NCBI GenBank assembly: GCA_001939145.1
Contig: LSRX01000586.1
Location: forward strand, 275,159-339,158
Direction of reading: 5' to 3'
Length of the DNA: 64,000 bases
DNA from: Symbiodinium microadriaticum
Taxonomy: Eukaryota; Sar; Dinophyceae; Suessiales; Symbiodiniaceae
A program made the translations under genes and the position numbers. Below the pieces are notes generated by a model. The model saw only the letters and a list, made by a program, of their open reading frames with translations. It made no database searches and was not told the origin of the DNA. Shown here piece by piece: positions 1 through 10,666 of this stretch. Every line of letters starts with the position of its first letter. Position 1 is the first letter of the stretch.

Positions 1-200
1 GGTAACATTAAGAAAGCAAATAAAAGTCCCGGGAACAGCCCGCGGGCAAAATTTGGCCCAATCCTCTCTGCTGTCATTACCTTGGTTACCGGTGAGGCTA
101 AGGGCAGGGAAATGACAGCAGAGAGGGCTGGACCAAGCTGTGCCGGCGAGCTGCCCGGAACTTTGGTTGTCTCAGGTTATTTGCTTTCTTGATGTTACCG
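1..200. mobile_element. Long foldback (MITE-like) element, copy 1
   Basis: The first ~80 bases (GGTAACATTAAGAAAGCAAA at the outer end, CCAATCCTCTCTGCTGTCAT at the inner end, 58-77) recur as an imperfect reverse complement from 111 to ~200 (inner TGACAGCAGAGAGG, outer TTTGCTTTCTTGATGTTACC). The loop is about 30 bases and contains TTACCGGT. The element may continue left of the window. No transposase is visible. Confidence 0.65.
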
Positions 201-288
201 ATGGGAAGCAATAACAGTAAGGATCGGACCAAATTTTGCCGGACAAGAAGTAATTGATGTTGCCCCTGCGATTCCAACAAGATTTCGT

Positions 289-450
289 CCAATCCTCTCT
301 GCTGTCATGTCCTACCGGTAACCAAGAAAATGACAGCAGAGAGGATTGGACCAGATTTTGCAGGCGAGCTGTTCTCGGAACTTTGGTGGCCTCATGTTGT
401 CGGAACTTTGGTTGCCTCATGTTGCTTACTTTCTTGATATTACCTATGGG
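289..450. mobile_element. Long foldback element, copy 2 (right part)
   Basis: A second copy of the same family. Inner stem 289-308 pairs perfectly with 330-349 around a loop containing CTACCGGTAACC. The outer right arm is repeated in part (GGAACTTTGGTTGCCTCATG-like at 379 and 400) and ends with TTTCTTGATATTACC near 447. The left arm (200-288) is more degraded. Confidence 0.6.
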
Positions 451-1950
451 TTGTTGTTCATGATAATGTTGATGTTGCTGTGCTTGTGGTCGTCGTTATG
501 GTTATGATATTGTTCCTACTGTTGTCGTTGGCTGCTGTTGCTGGTCACAATGACTGTCAACGGGCTAGGGGATTGGAGTTGATGTTAGAGTTGTCAGACT
601 GGAACGCACAAACTGGTCACGGTGCTTGTCAACGGGCTGGGGCTGCGATAGATCATACCCCATCCCCATCCTTTAATCTTTATGACCGATCGAATCACAA
701 GCAAGCGGGTAGGTACAGTATGTGGTCTAAACATGCAAGTACTCCAGTGCTGACAAGACAACAACAAGTCGAGTCGTGCAAGATTTCGACAGAACAGATT
801 ACCCATGTGGCCGACAGACTGATGCCTGTGTTATGCATGTCTCCACGATGACACATCACTCCTTAAGTATGTTTAGACATTCAACATTGAACTGTTACAT
901 CATATCGATTATTCCTTCATCGACCGCGATTGGATCCACACTTGTTTCTTTTAAACATTTGTTTCCTTGAATGTGAATAGTTTTATCTAATTATTTATTA
1001 AAAAAATATAACATAGTCGGTCTGAAACTTTTCGGGTTATGCCTTTGTAATGGGTTTGTGCCTACAGGATCCATTTTACTTTCCATTTTGTACTGAAGAC
1101 AACAAATCGCGGTTATATAGACCCGAAAGGTATCGGGCTCATACATATATACACATTTATATTTATATTTATACTTATGTTTATTTTTGTATTCATAATA
1201 TTATGTTGGCATACCTAAGGCTCAACGTATCGTCATTTGGCGTTTGAGTTTGGCAGAGTTGGGAGGCGAAACATAAGGTTTGAGTGTTTCAGGGTGTTTG
1301 GGTATTTTGGGAGATGGGCATCTGTTTTTGCATCACAGCCTTCTCAAGCAATCACAGACTTAGCTGCAGTCTCTGTGCGTGTGTGTGTGTGTGTGTGTTG
1401 TTCCAGGTTTCCAGCTTGCCTCCAGGTGTTTCTTTGCACGTTTGTTGTTGCCAGGATTTCTGAACTTATGCTACATCTTTCTGAAAGGCCGTCGAAGAAC
1501 AAAACTTGGTTCTGCTCCTGCTTCCTGCTCTGAAGGCTCACAGCAGCCTGAGACTTTCATTCGATCGTGCTTGTGAGATTAGGTTTCATTCAGTGCATTG
1601 CTATTTGCACCCAGTCTTATTTGCACTTCATGCTGGTCGACAGACTGGCAGCCGTCATATTTCCAGTTCGTTTTTTATTGTCATCGTCACCAGCATATCC
1701 AGGCAAACGACCATTTCGATTAAATTTCGTGTCAACGACTTAACCATAAGCAGCGACACCCACGAACCGGACTGCTACTGTGGAAGCTTGAACGCTTGGA
1801 AATATTATTCCTCTCGGCTCCTTATTATGTTTTCTTATGGCACTCCCCCTTCCAGAAGCGCCGTTCGAATTATCAAGGCCGCTATACTACTATACTAAAC
1901 CCGAATAGTAATCCTTGAAGGGATGCCCTACAGGGAACCCTTTTCTAATT
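451..1950. other. No supported gene; AT-rich DNA with a (GT)n run
   Basis: I see no convincing coding island. The longest open frame (480-851, 123 codons) is within chance expectation. A (GT)n run sits at about 1376-1399. The stretch 970-1210 is AT-rich. C-rich telomere-like sequence begins near 1889. Confidence 0.5.
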
Positions 1951-2019
1951 GAGGTGATATGGCGGAAGCCACGGGACCAGCGTCAGCTGGCCGTGTCCTT
2001 CCTTGCGCCTGGGCCCCTG
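1951..2019 (+). CDS. Exon-like coding island
   Basis: Open frame reading EVIWRKPRDQRQLAVSFLAP; 18 of 24 codons counted here end in G or C. It could end at CTG|GTTTGGG (GT at 2020). G-rich GGGTTTAC/GGGTT sequence follows to ~2130. The product is not recognised. Confidence 0.35.
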
Positions 2020-2879
2020 GTTTGGGAGTCTAGCGGGGGTCTTGGTCAGGGCCTGGGGTTTACGGTTTATGGGTTCAGGTTTGGGGTTGAGGGATTGGCA
2101 ATTGGGGTTTCGGATTCGGGGGGTTGGGGGATACATTTTGGTGGGATGAACTACGAACCCGGCCTACAACTCGGAAGGACCGGGGCCTGAATAATTGCCC
2201 ATGCTGCTCCTCAGAATTCTTTATTGGAATCATACCCCACCCCAAAATCCTGGTCGATTGTGGCCCCAAAAACAACGCCTTGCTGGTAGCCCTTACAGAG
2301 CCCTAAAACAGGAACCCTTTGAAAGGAACTCTATTCTGATTGTGATGCCCCCCCACCCCCCCCTGGATCACCTCTTCTTCGACTCTGAAGTCCCAGGGGT
2401 TTTGCCAGGGTGTTTAGATCTTAGGAATCAAAGGAATGTCAGACCCTTTAAGGTTTCCTTTATTAAGGGCTCTTCATAAGGGTTGCAATAGAGGTTTGGT
2501 CAAGCCAAACCTCCACCACAGCTCCCAAACGGGAGTCACGGTGTTTTTTGGAGTCGTAGGGTTCGAAGGTGTAAGTACCAAAAATTAAAGGCAGCTTATC
2601 CGAGTGCACCTTTCAATTCTGCGCCGGAGCCTGGATGCTTCCAATCCTACAAGCTGAGATGACGAATCTGGAAAGCTGATACATCCTGACATCCAAAAGC
2701 CCGAAGCAAGAAAGCCAAGGACCTTCCACGGCGAGAAAACCCTGAAACTGAATTGCAAAGACTGACCAAAGCCATCCACCTTTCTCCTATGCGAATAGAG
2801 GCCGGAGAGCTCATCAAAGCAGATTTCAGTGCTGGTTGAGGGGAATTAGGTCGAAACCCGGCCCCTGGCACCCAAAGAG

Positions 2880-2988
2880 CCGACATCCGGAAGAGTGCCC
2901 GAGGTGTACAGCAAGACGGGGCGAAACTTCGTGAGGTTCTTCCTCTCGCAGGCCAGGGACTCCCCAAGGAGCTGCAGTTTCAGCTTTA
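2880..2988 (+). CDS. Exon-like coding island
   Basis: Frame containing VPEVYSKTGRNFVRFFLSQA has GC3 of 30/37. A competing frame (RADIRKSARGVQQDGAKLRE) is open too but has GC3 near 50%. C-rich AAACCC/CCCAAA sequence lies upstream and GGTGTTTTGGGTTT downstream. A GC donor (TCGCAG|GCCAGG) or a later site could end the exon. No family recognised. Confidence 0.4.
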
Positions 2989-3473
2989 AGGGTGTTTTGG
3001 GTTTTCATCAGAGGTGTTTCGGGGTTTAGTGCAGGGGCCTTCGTGAGGATAGGGCTTTTTCAACGCACCATTCAATGAGCCTGTAAAACAGGTAGCACCA
3101 AGGCCAAGGTCCCGAGTTCAAGCCATGTGCTGCTCGACATGTGGTGATGGGTTCACGCAGGGTTGCCTCACACATCGCAGGTTGCCATGCCATACCCCAA
3201 CCTGCAATCCGAACTCCCGCCCTGCCACACCAATCGACCTAAAGGCAACAGAAGCCTTAAACACATTTAACTTAACCAAAAAGCAGATAAGCCTCGGAGG
3301 TTTCTGGCCCGCATCGAGGGAACCACGAGGGTTGCTGGACCTTCACTGAACAGGGATCCATGCGCCTGCAGCTGCCCCAGTGGCTAGGACAGAATAAGAT
3401 AGTTGAGAGTCTGGTGGATTTCGGAAAAACGGCAAAAGCATCATGGTAAGCATGCCAACAACAATCGTCATCG

Positions 3474-3507
3474 GCATCAGCATCGAGATCACCAGCATCA
3501 TCACCAC

Positions 3508-3545
<38 letters not shown>

Positions 3546-3582
3546 CCGTCATCATCACCATCATCAACATCATCACCATCAC

Positions 3583-3613
<31 letters not shown>

Positions 3614-3617
3614 GCCA
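3474..3617. repeat. (CAT)n trinucleotide microsatellite
   Basis: Interrupted CAT/ATC repeat of about 140 bases. It keeps several frames open on both strands, giving spurious poly-His, poly-Ile and poly-Met frames. Confidence 0.95.
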
Positions 3618-3886
3618 TCAGCTCAATCGACATCTTCATGATCAGCTTCATCTCATGTTGACCACATGATTCGTTGTCTTCATCTTCCTCTTCTTCTTCA
3701 CGTTGCGCTTCTGCATGCTCGCCATGATTACTGTTATCGTTGCACGCGTTCTTCTTCTGCAATCTTACTATTCGTGTGACTACTTTGCTTTGCCGCTTCT
3801 GCTGATTAGTGAACTCTGGCAGCTCATAGGAAGTGTGTAGGGGATGTTGGCATCAGGCATCTGGCGCCATAGCAGGCCTAGTGTAG

Positions 3887-4034
3887 ATCTTACTTTCCGA
3901 AGTACCTGACGACTTCAACCTGTTTGAATTCCTGGCCTTGGTCTCCGAAGCCGAAACTCGAAGATTCAGCCCCCACACAACGGCTAACTTGCGAGAGAGC
4001 CATGCGCAGCCGAGGACGTCTAGGCTGCCCGTGG
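3887..4034 (+). CDS. Internal exon with consensus splice sites
   Basis: One of the best-delimited exons. GTGTAG| at 3886 is a plausible acceptor and |GTAAGC at 4035 a canonical donor. The 148-base segment is open as ILLSEVPDDFNLFEFLALVS followed by EAETRRFSPHTTANLRESHA (GC3 32/49), and ends in phase 1. A 194-codon frame on the opposite strand overlaps it (see rejected items). The product is not recognised. Confidence 0.5.
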
Positions 4035-4262
4035 GTAAGCCCTATTGCTTCTTGGCTCTGATTACCCTTGGACCATAGGCCGCTGGCCGGAGTCTGTGGA
4101 GGCGAGCATAGACAGCACAGACTTCTCTTTCTGGAGACATCTTTGCCCTCCCTCAGGCTTGCTTGCACGGTTGTACAACATACATCACATACCCCCGTAG
4201 CTACACTCGTGAAAGCTTGAGGCCGCTGTTTTTCCATTGCCATTCTTAGGTTGCAGTGCTGA

Positions 4263-4403
4263 GATGTCGAGAGCCTAGGTAAGCTGCGAAAAGTCCACAT
4301 CCTGCCATGGTCGAAGCCCCACGTCATCCGCGTCTCAACACACCGAGCCGGTGCCGTGGTGGTGAGGCCAATGCCGGCAAACTCGCGCATGGTCCACATG
4401 TAA
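4263..4403 (+). CDS. Exon-like coding island, possibly terminal
   Basis: 46 codons closed by TAA at 4401: DVESLGKLRKVHILPWSKPH and then VIRVSTHRAGAVVVRPM (GC3 34/46). CCTAG|GTAAGC at about 4276 means part of this could instead be an intron start. It is basic and has no recognised domain. Confidence 0.4.
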   Translation, partial: DVESLGKLRKVHILPWSKPHVIRVSTHRAGAVVVRPMPANSRMVHM

Positions 4404-4503
4404 CCTGGCAGGCTTTGGAATCTTGTCGGATTTTCTCGGCTTTGTCGGGCTTTAGGATTGCGGGCTAAGGCCACTAGGAGATATAGAATCCTTTCACTTA
4501 CTG

Positions 4504-4776
4504 ATGCAGTCAGAGAAGCGCTGTAGGGAGCCAGTTTGGAAAGAAATACTCAAGGATGAAGTTGGGCGCGTGAAGCCCTCCAGCTCAGCTCGCTATTCCC
4601 GTGTGGCAGAGTGTAGGTCTAATGAGGAAGCTGACCATGGTGACCCATCCAGACCCGAAGCCTGCGAGCTCTCCGATGTTCCAAGCCCAGGTATCGTGAT
4701 CCAGCGCGGTGGATCGCTAGCTACTACCGGTACCTGTCCGGCATCTCCTCTGTCCATTATTTTGCGGTTCGGGTGA
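4504..4776 (+). CDS. Candidate small protein, 90 aa
   Basis: ATG-initiated frame MQSEKRCREPVWKEILKDEV, hydrophilic with mixed charge and no membrane segment, ending with TGA at 4774. GC3 is moderate (~58%). It could be a first exon, or a whole gene following the exons at 3887 and 4263. No family recognised. Confidence 0.4.
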   Translation: MQSEKRCREPVWKEILKDEVGRVKPSSSARYSRVAECRSNEEADHGDPSRPEACELSDVPSPGIVIQRGGSLATTGTCPASPLSIILRFG

Positions 4777-4977
4777 AGCGCATGTTCCAGTTTTGGTGAG
4801 GTCCTCAGCGCTCTATTATAGGTTGCCCCGTCATGTTTTCTGACCTCCAGTCATGGCCTCTTGCAGAACGAGCCCCTTAAGCCTTTGCGAGCTCTGGACC
4901 CCCGAAAAACTACACTACATGGCCTGGATAGGACGTTTCTTTCTCTCCAAAAACCCCAGCACGTCTCACTAAACCCG

Positions 4978-5097
4978 AAACTTGGCATAACCATCCGAGG
5001 CCTTCAGAGTGTCTTTCATGAGAACCCTGCTTGGCACACCATCCCGGGCCTGGCGTCTGCCGCAGAAATGCTGCGCTTTCCCGGCGGCTCGGCATGA
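4978..5097 (+). CDS. Exon-like coding island
   Basis: Frame KLGITIRGLQSVFHENPAWH continuing TIPGLASAAEMLRFPGG to TGA at 5095; GC3 about 18/25 over the last part. The frame stays open upstream to 4861. CACTAAACCCGAAAC lies just upstream and a G-rich run downstream. No family recognised. Confidence 0.38.
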   Translation, partial: KLGITIRGLQSVFHENPAWHTIPGLASAAEMLRFPGGSA

Positions 5098-5280
5098 TGG
5101 CTTTTTGCGGCTTGAGCCCCGGGTGGGAGGGGAGGTCGGGTGGTCTTCTTAAGGCTCATCGTGACAAAGATGTGTCGTTCCCGGCGTTATCTAGGATTCT
5201 AGGGCCTTTAGGCTTTAAGGTTTTATCAGGCTTTGGCAATTGAGCATACTAAGCCCACTAGGCCTGTCGCACCCCGAGCC

Positions 5281-5370
5281 CTGGAACATGTGGTCACAGC
5301 GGCAATATACAAAACTCACGAGACACACAACTACTACTTACGAACTGTTGCAACAGGAAGAAGGGTTTAG
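5281..5370 (+). CDS. Exon-like coding island
   Basis: Frame LEHVVTAAIYKTHETHNYYL ending RTVATGRRV and TAG at 5368. It runs straight into GGGTTTAGGGTTTAGGG (from 5363), so the exon probably ends before the TAG. C-rich sequence (CACCCCGAGCCC) lies upstream. Confidence 0.38.
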   Translation: MEHVVTAAIYKTHETHNYYLRTVATGRRV

Positions 5371-5490
5371 GGTTTAGGGTGCCCGACCAGATACGGGGCA
5401 GTTCTCCAAAGCAGGGTTCCTTTCTTAGGATGGAACGGCACCTTTATATAAAAGCATCCCTAAAGCAGGGGACCCTAATTTTAGAGAACT

Positions 5491-5583
5491 ACCCATAGGC
5501 CCCTAAGTAGTTCCTTTTTGGGATTACCTTATAGGATTTAAATACAAACCCATAAAAAAGGAACTACTTAAGGGCCTATGGGT
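5491..5583. mobile_element. Family A foldback element, copy A1
   Basis: Arms ACCCATAGGCCCCTAAGTAG... and ...CTACTTAAGGGCCTATGGGT pair around a core containing GGATTACCTTATAGGATT. About 93 bases, no ORF. The ~100 bases before it (from ~5393) form a second, weaker inverted repeat (CAGTTCTCCAAAG / TTTTAGAGAACTAC), so two hairpins are nested or adjacent here. Confidence 0.8.
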
Positions 5584-5599
5584 TACGGTTACTGCTATC

Positions 5600-5688
5600 C
5601 CCCAAACCCCCAAACCCTAAACCCTAAACCCTAAACCCCTAAACCCCAAACCCTAAACCCCAACCCCTTAAACCCTAAACCCCTTAAA
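5600..5688. repeat. Interstitial telomeric array, CCCTAAA orientation
   Basis: Tandem CCCTAAA units with CCCCAAA and CCCTTAAA variants, directly left of a GC-rich coding-like island. Confidence 0.85.
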
Positions 5689-5776
5689 CGCCGAGGCGTT
5701 CTTGAGCCGACGAGGCTCCTGGCTCCCTGCGGAGGGCATTGCTCGCTCTACGACCTGCGCCTCGGCTTTCCTTAAG
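5689..5776 (+). CDS. Exon-like island between opposed telomeric arrays
   Basis: GC-rich 88-base segment with two plausible frames: AEAFLSRRGSWLPAEGIARS (GC3 22/29) and RRGVLEPTRLLAPCGGHCSL (20/28). It ends at CTTAAG|GTTTAGG, where a GT donor coincides with the start of the TTTAGGG array. The frame is undecided and no family is recognised. Confidence 0.35.
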
Positions 5777-5890
5777 GTTTAGGAGTTTAGGGTTTAGGGG
5801 TTTTTTAGGGGTTTAGGGTTTAGGGGTTATAGGGTTTAGGGTTTAGGGTTTAGGGGTTTAGGGTTTAGGGGTTTAGGGGTTTAGGGATGG
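5777..5890. repeat. Interstitial telomeric array, TTTAGGG orientation
   Basis: TTTAGGG units with TTTAGGGG variants, starting at the apparent 5' splice site of the island at 5689. Confidence 0.85.
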
Positions 5891-7854
5891 GTGCTCTAAA
5901 AATTGGGCTGTTGAGTTTGGTAGATATATAAGTAAAATTCCATTGAGCTGTGCTACTTAAACCCTAAACCCTAAACCTACAAGTCTAATTCCATGGGCTT
6001 GAGTTGTACTACAGTTCCTTTTACTTTTGACGGTACTATCCAGGAACTCTAGTGACCCTGAACCTTTAAAGCCAAAAACTTGACTGAGAGGAGATCCTGG
6101 AGTTGCTCTAGGGTGTTTGAGTATTTAGGCTCTGGAAGTTCGTGTTTAGGGTTGGGGTGTTGGGGTCTACGGCTTAGTAGGTAGGGTTTCGGATTTCTGT
6201 TTGACTTAAGGCCCTAGGCCCTTAGGCTGTTTGGGCTTTGATTACGGTTTTCTCAAGCCCCGGCAGCTTGCCTGAAGATTCGCCTGTCTGGCGTCTGTCC
6301 GTACACGCCATGCCCTGTACAACACACCCGTGCCCCGAATGTCAGGGGCGAAAAAAGGAGGGGTCCTTCCTTGCATAATTGTACTATAACGTGCCCCAAC
6401 ACGCTATTCTAATTGCCCAGGCCCCACCCCTACCCGCACGACTCCACCAGGCTGAATGCAGTGCCGCCAGACCAGGGCGTTTTGCTCCTCGACGGCAGCG
6501 GAGGTTGGAACTTGTCCGGGCAGTCTTTGTGCACATCGGGCCTAGTGCTTGCGAGGTCTGCGCCCACTACGCGGGGATCGGGGGGGATGTCGCGGTGCAG
6601 TGGTCGTACTCTTACAGAGGTACTTGCACATCTGTACCTCTGCTCATAACCCCTGAGGTCGTAGTCGAGCAGTCTCGAAACCTAAACCCCAACGCGACGC
6701 GCTTGTCGAGGATAACGTCCCAGATCATTCGCGCTGAAGTGCAGCTGATGACGAAGGTGCCAGGTTTTCAGTCTGTGATGAAGGGTTAAGGCTGGAGGAT
6801 TTAGCATGTGCACTTTGCGGCTGGGTCCTGGCCGCTCATGAGTGCAGCCCAGGGCAACCCCGCCTTACAGATGGGCTCGGGACTGGCTTTGTCGTATAGG
6901 GCTCGTCATCCAAACACTCACATCCCTACAGCAGACGCTTTATTATACCCTAAAAAACACCCAAGCCATCTTGGCGAGGTGTTTGTGAAGACGTACCATG
7001 ATCCCCGGGTGCTGCATCTCTCCGTCGATCACTTGCACCTGTCCCTTGGACTCGAGGAGGCGTTCGTATTTTAGTTCGGGGTTTCTTGAGGTTTGGGCAT
7101 GACAGCATGAGAGACTTCTGAGTACCGTTCAACGCGTAGTCGAATATCCATGGACCACTTCCTGGGTCCTTACCACACCATGAAAACCAAAGCCATAAAG
7201 CTCAACGCCCTGACAAAGCCCACAATCCAGTGTAACTTTCAGCCACCCCCTTGGCACACAGGACACTATGCCAATCTTGCATACTTGCAAGAAACGAGTC
7301 TTGCGCCCCGAAACACCTAAATCCTAAAGCCTAGACCTTGAGCCCAAAACGCCTCTGAGCAACGAACACCTATGAGTAACGTTGAGGAATTATTACAAGA
7401 CCATGCGCTGCATGCTCCGCTTCTTGCGCTGCACCGGGCACCCGGTGAGTGGCAGCTGCAATCAGACCCTTGCCTGGACAGGTGTGGTGGTTTAGACAGA
7501 TTATTCCTTCCCTTCCCTATGCATGGCCTGGGCCTCACTAGCCAGATTATGCTATCCAAATTCAGAGGTTTTGTCGAGTATGTGGGCGCTTGCACAAGGC
7601 GAAGTCACACTTTGTAGAACCCCGTATGGAACACTTATAAAAACCCTCTCGCAAAACACCTTACAGGGCAGGACTCTTATACAGTAGTACTTCCTTACAG
7701 GCACAACCCTTCTAAGGCCTTGCAAACCCTGTAAATCCCTACAGACCCCTGCAGACAAAGCCCATGCAAGGACCCGGTTTAGCCACCCTGATAGGAATCC
7801 CGCTATAGAACACCTTGTCTCGCCTGATAGTAACCAGCCGCAACAGAACCCTTG
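5891..7854. other. Repeat-rich stretch with ambiguous open frames
   Basis: CCCTAAA (5957-5970) and G-rich (6110-6200) patches frame a possible small island (5976-6049). At 6379-6789 (136 codons) and 6413-6649 two overlapping + frames both look partly coding; the first includes SACEVCAHYAGIGGDVAVQW. 6350-6425 resembles the family H foldback element. I make no firm gene call. Confidence 0.4.
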
Positions 7855-8065
7855 ACGCAACCCTTGAAGGAACCTTTGCGGGAACCCCTATAGGAACCCT
7901 TCAAGGATAGGAGCCCAAAAGGAGCCCTTAAAGGAACCCTCAAAGGAGCCCTGACAGGAACCCTTGAAGGAACGCTTGAAGGATCCCTTCAAATCAACCC
8001 TTAAAGGCACCCTTGAAGGAACCTTTTCAAAGGAACCCCTTAGAAGGGGCCTTTAAAAGGAACCC
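7855..8065. repeat. Degenerate AACCCTTGAAGG-type tandem repeat
   Basis: A dozen or so imperfect units of about 15 bases (AACCCTTGAAGGAACC and variants) sit just upstream of the coding island at 8087. Complementary G-rich units (GGTTCCATAAGGG) occur at 51110-51290. Confidence 0.65.
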
Positions 8066-8086
8066 CAGGGCTTCAGTGGGCCCAGG

Positions 8087-8179
8087 CTCGTCGGCACGCT
8101 GCGGAAGAGGGGCCTGGCACCCACGGACGACGGCTCGGATATCCGAGAGCACCTGCGCTACAGGCCGCCCGATTTTTGA
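8087..8179 (+). CDS. Exon-like coding island
   Basis: LVGTLRKRGLAPTDDGSDIR then EHLRYRPPDF and TGA at 8177; GC3 25/30. GGGCCCAG|G at 8085 is a plausible acceptor. The reverse frame is also open, but with lower GC3 (21/31). G-rich GGGTTCAGGGTTTAGGG follows from ~8200. No family recognised. Confidence 0.45.
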   Translation, partial: LVGTLRKRGLAPTDDGSDIREHLRYRPPDF

Positions 8180-8883
8180 AAACTACAGGGTTTGGTGGGG
8201 TTCAGGGTTTAGGGCTTTGGGGGTTTGGGGTAGTTCGCAGGGGTTTTGTAGGGCTTACGAGGGGCTCAGGTGATTTGTCAGGGATGAAGGGGTTGTACGG
8301 TTGGGGTATGTGGTCGAGGGTTGGGCTTTGGGGTTAAGGGTAGGGAGGGTTTGAGGTTCAGGGTTGTCAAGGTTTCGGACGTGGGTTTAGAGCCTCACAT
8401 GGCTGGACCAGGTGATCGAGCTGTTGGGCCTTGTGGCTTCGATCGCTTTCTTCCTCGATTTTGTCTGCGGTTTCGTGGTGGTCTTGGGGATGTCGGGCTG
8501 TCGGCCTTGTAAGAGGCTGGACCACCCGAGGAGCCAAGAAGAAACGTGTGAACGGGACAGGGCATAGGAAGTTCTCCAGGGATGAAGGTCGGAGTTCTTT
8601 TGGACCGAGTCCTGAAAGCATATCTTGACCTTGGGAAGTTTAGTCGGGTTGCGGTGAGCCAAACAGCGTTGATATGCTTTTGGACCAGTGGCCCAAGCTG
8701 AACCCTGAAATTGCAGCTGGAGGTTTCGTTTGACTAAAAACCTGTGCGACTTGTTGCACTGAAAGCTCCTCGGTTGTTGGTATGCCACACATCTAGCTCC
8801 AGAAAGTTGGAACATGGTTTTGTGCTGGGAGTCCCGTTACCTTAAGGGCATGAGGAGACTTGTGTTCCGACTTTCTGGCTTCT
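8180..8883. other. G-rich intron-like sequence, no gene supported
   Basis: Starts with GGGTTTAGGG-like sequence (8190-8370). The overlapping open frames at 8321-8815 on both strands show no consistent coding signal. Confidence 0.4.
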
Positions 8884-8937
8884 ATAAACCCTAAACCCTA
8901 TTATAAACCCTAAACCCATAAACCCTAAACCCTAAAT
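8884..8937. repeat. Interstitial CCCTAAA repeats
   Basis: TATAAACCCTAAACCC units, several copies, C-rich orientation, left of the island at ~8986. Confidence 0.8.
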
Positions 8938-8985
8938 ACTGTAGCTGGAAGTTCGATGTTCGATGTTCAGTCCCCCCCCCAAAAA

Positions 8986-9087
8986 AAAAAGTCTATGCCT
9001 CAAGTGGGAAGGCGCCATGCCACCTTCAACAAGCACAACAACTCCCGACTCCGGGATTCCCGGCATGAAAGAGTTTCAAAAGGGCCC
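8986..9087 (+). CDS. Possible exon, frame undecided
   Basis: Lies between a CCCTAAA patch and a TTTAGGG patch. Frames SLCLKWEGAMPPSTSTTTPD and HATFNKHNNSRLRDSRHERV are both open; GC3 does not separate them (18/34 and 20/33). Preceded by a C9A10 run. Confidence 0.25.
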
Positions 9088-9147
9088 GGGTTTAGGGTTT
9101 AGGGTCTAGGGTTTATAGGTTTATAGGGTTTAGGGTTTAGGGAGGTT
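9088..9147. repeat. Interstitial TTTAGGG repeats
   Basis: GGGTTTAGGGTTTAGGG followed by TTTATAGGG variants. Confidence 0.8.
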
Positions 9148-9594
9148 TGCTGGATCCTTTGGAGCTTAAACCTCGTCATCCAATCTGTTCCTTGCTCTTG
9201 GAGTTGAGAGGGGTCTCAGACTTGGCCGTGGGCAGGGTCAAGACTTTGAGGCCACGAGTTTTCGGGGCTTGTAGGCTGCGTCCTGCGCATGTACCCTCGT
9301 CCACAAACCTGAGAAACCCCACTCAGAATGCATATGTAGAAAAAAATATTACAAAAGGGAACTCCTTCGAACAGAAAGGCAACTGGCAAAAGGAGCCATC
9401 CGCTCCATAAGCTTAGGTCTTAAACCGCTGGACCCCTACAGTTCCAAACCCCCGAAGCACTCCCAAAACCGGCAAAGCTGGACTCCAAACCCCTATAAGC
9501 CTTTTACAGCCTTGTAAAGGCCCCCTTCTAGGACCCTTTAACTTGCACAAACCGCCACGCTTTTGGTGTAGCGCTACAAACCCCAAAAAGCACT

Positions 9595-9722
9595 TTGAAG
9601 CTTTCTTACCCTGGAGCCCAGGCATTGGTGAGGTCTGTCCCTGCCTGGGCCCCCGGCCTTGCGAGCTTCCAAACCCTGGCGGCAGAGGCCTCCAAGAGGC
9701 ACCTCGTTCATGCCTTCGTTCA
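9595..9722 (+). CDS. Exon-like coding island
   Basis: KLSYPGAQALVRSVPAWAPG, LASFQTLAAEASKRHLVHAF, then VQ; GC3 32/47 over the extended frame. CAG|GGTGTT or CAGG|GTGTTA gives a donor near 9723. Upstream is C-rich (ACAAACCCCAAAAAGC), and GTTTCGGGGTGTTT-type sequence follows. Alanine-rich and helical; no family recognised. Confidence 0.42.
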
Positions 9723-10448
9723 GGGTGTTATCCAGTTATGCAGCGTTTTAAGTAGAGCGTTTTTAAAATGGCGTTTGAATATGACGGTTTGTAAGTTTCG
9801 GGGTGTTTACTTGGGTTGTTATAAGGTTTTCTGGGTATTTTGAGGGTGTTGATGTTTCGATGTTTATACAGTGGTTTTCGCAAGCAGTAGAACCCTAACT
9901 CCTATGAAACCCTGAGGCTCCTGAGGCCCTACACCTCAAAATTGCGGAGTTTTGGTTTACGCCCTCAGCAAGTTCATGCTTGGATCGTAATAAAAATACT
10001 TTAAAACATGTAGATGTTTTTCCTTATGGGGCTTAAGTCTAAGTACCCCTAAGACTGTAAAAATACGGTAATTTCCCAGCTATGCTAGAACTCAGGGTTC
10101 CACAGGGGTCTCATGAAGTTATCAGCAACCTTTTCTAGGGCTAGGCCAGGGCAAGGCTCCGGATTGGGTGTTCGGGTTTTGGGTGGTCTGCACGGTTTCC
10201 GAAACCTCTCGGCTTCTCTTGATCCGGATCGAGTTTTGTGAGCTTGGTAAGTATTCAGGTTTCTAGGGCCGGGTGTTTCCGTTGGGTGTTCAGGGCTTTG
10301 GGACTTGCTGGTCTGTTCGCTTTTCCTCGGTCAAGTGACGAGTCATCTGCAAATCTGCGGTTTAGGGATGGATCATGGCTTTTTCAATGCCTTCCCTCGG
10401 CACTGACATTCACCGGCCTTCCTGGCTTTGAGGAAACCTTTGTGCTAG

Positions 10449-10559
10449 CCTGAAACCCTAAACCCTAAACCGTAACCCCTGAACGCCCTAAACCCTTAAT
10501 AAACCCTAATAAACCCTAAACCCTAAACTCCTAACCCCTAAACCCTAAACCCTAAACCC
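10449..10559. repeat. Interstitial CCCTAAA repeats
   Basis: CCCTAAA units with AATAAACCCT and AACCCCT variants over about 110 bases. Confidence 0.8.
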
Positions 10560-10666
10560 TTCCAATGTATCGTTTCGCAACTTCCGGGCCAGTTGGCCAG
10601 CGCTTCTGTAGTTCAGGGCCTTTGGGAGTATGCCGGAGCTGGCGCATGACACCTCAAACACTAGAT

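Noticed and set aside
3080-3140. tRNA-like T-arm words (GAGTTCAAGCC); also ggttcgacaccgg at 23828 and ctcgagtcc at 16884
   Set aside because: No matching acceptor, D or anticodon stems could be drawn around them.
3343-3762. Poly-Met, poly-His and poly-Ile frames
   Set aside because: Translations of the CAT microsatellite.
3890-4474. 194-codon open frame on the - strand
   Set aside because: About one frame of this length is expected by chance in 64 kb at this composition. The + strand over the same stretch has an exon with AG/GTAAG borders and a second coding-like frame.
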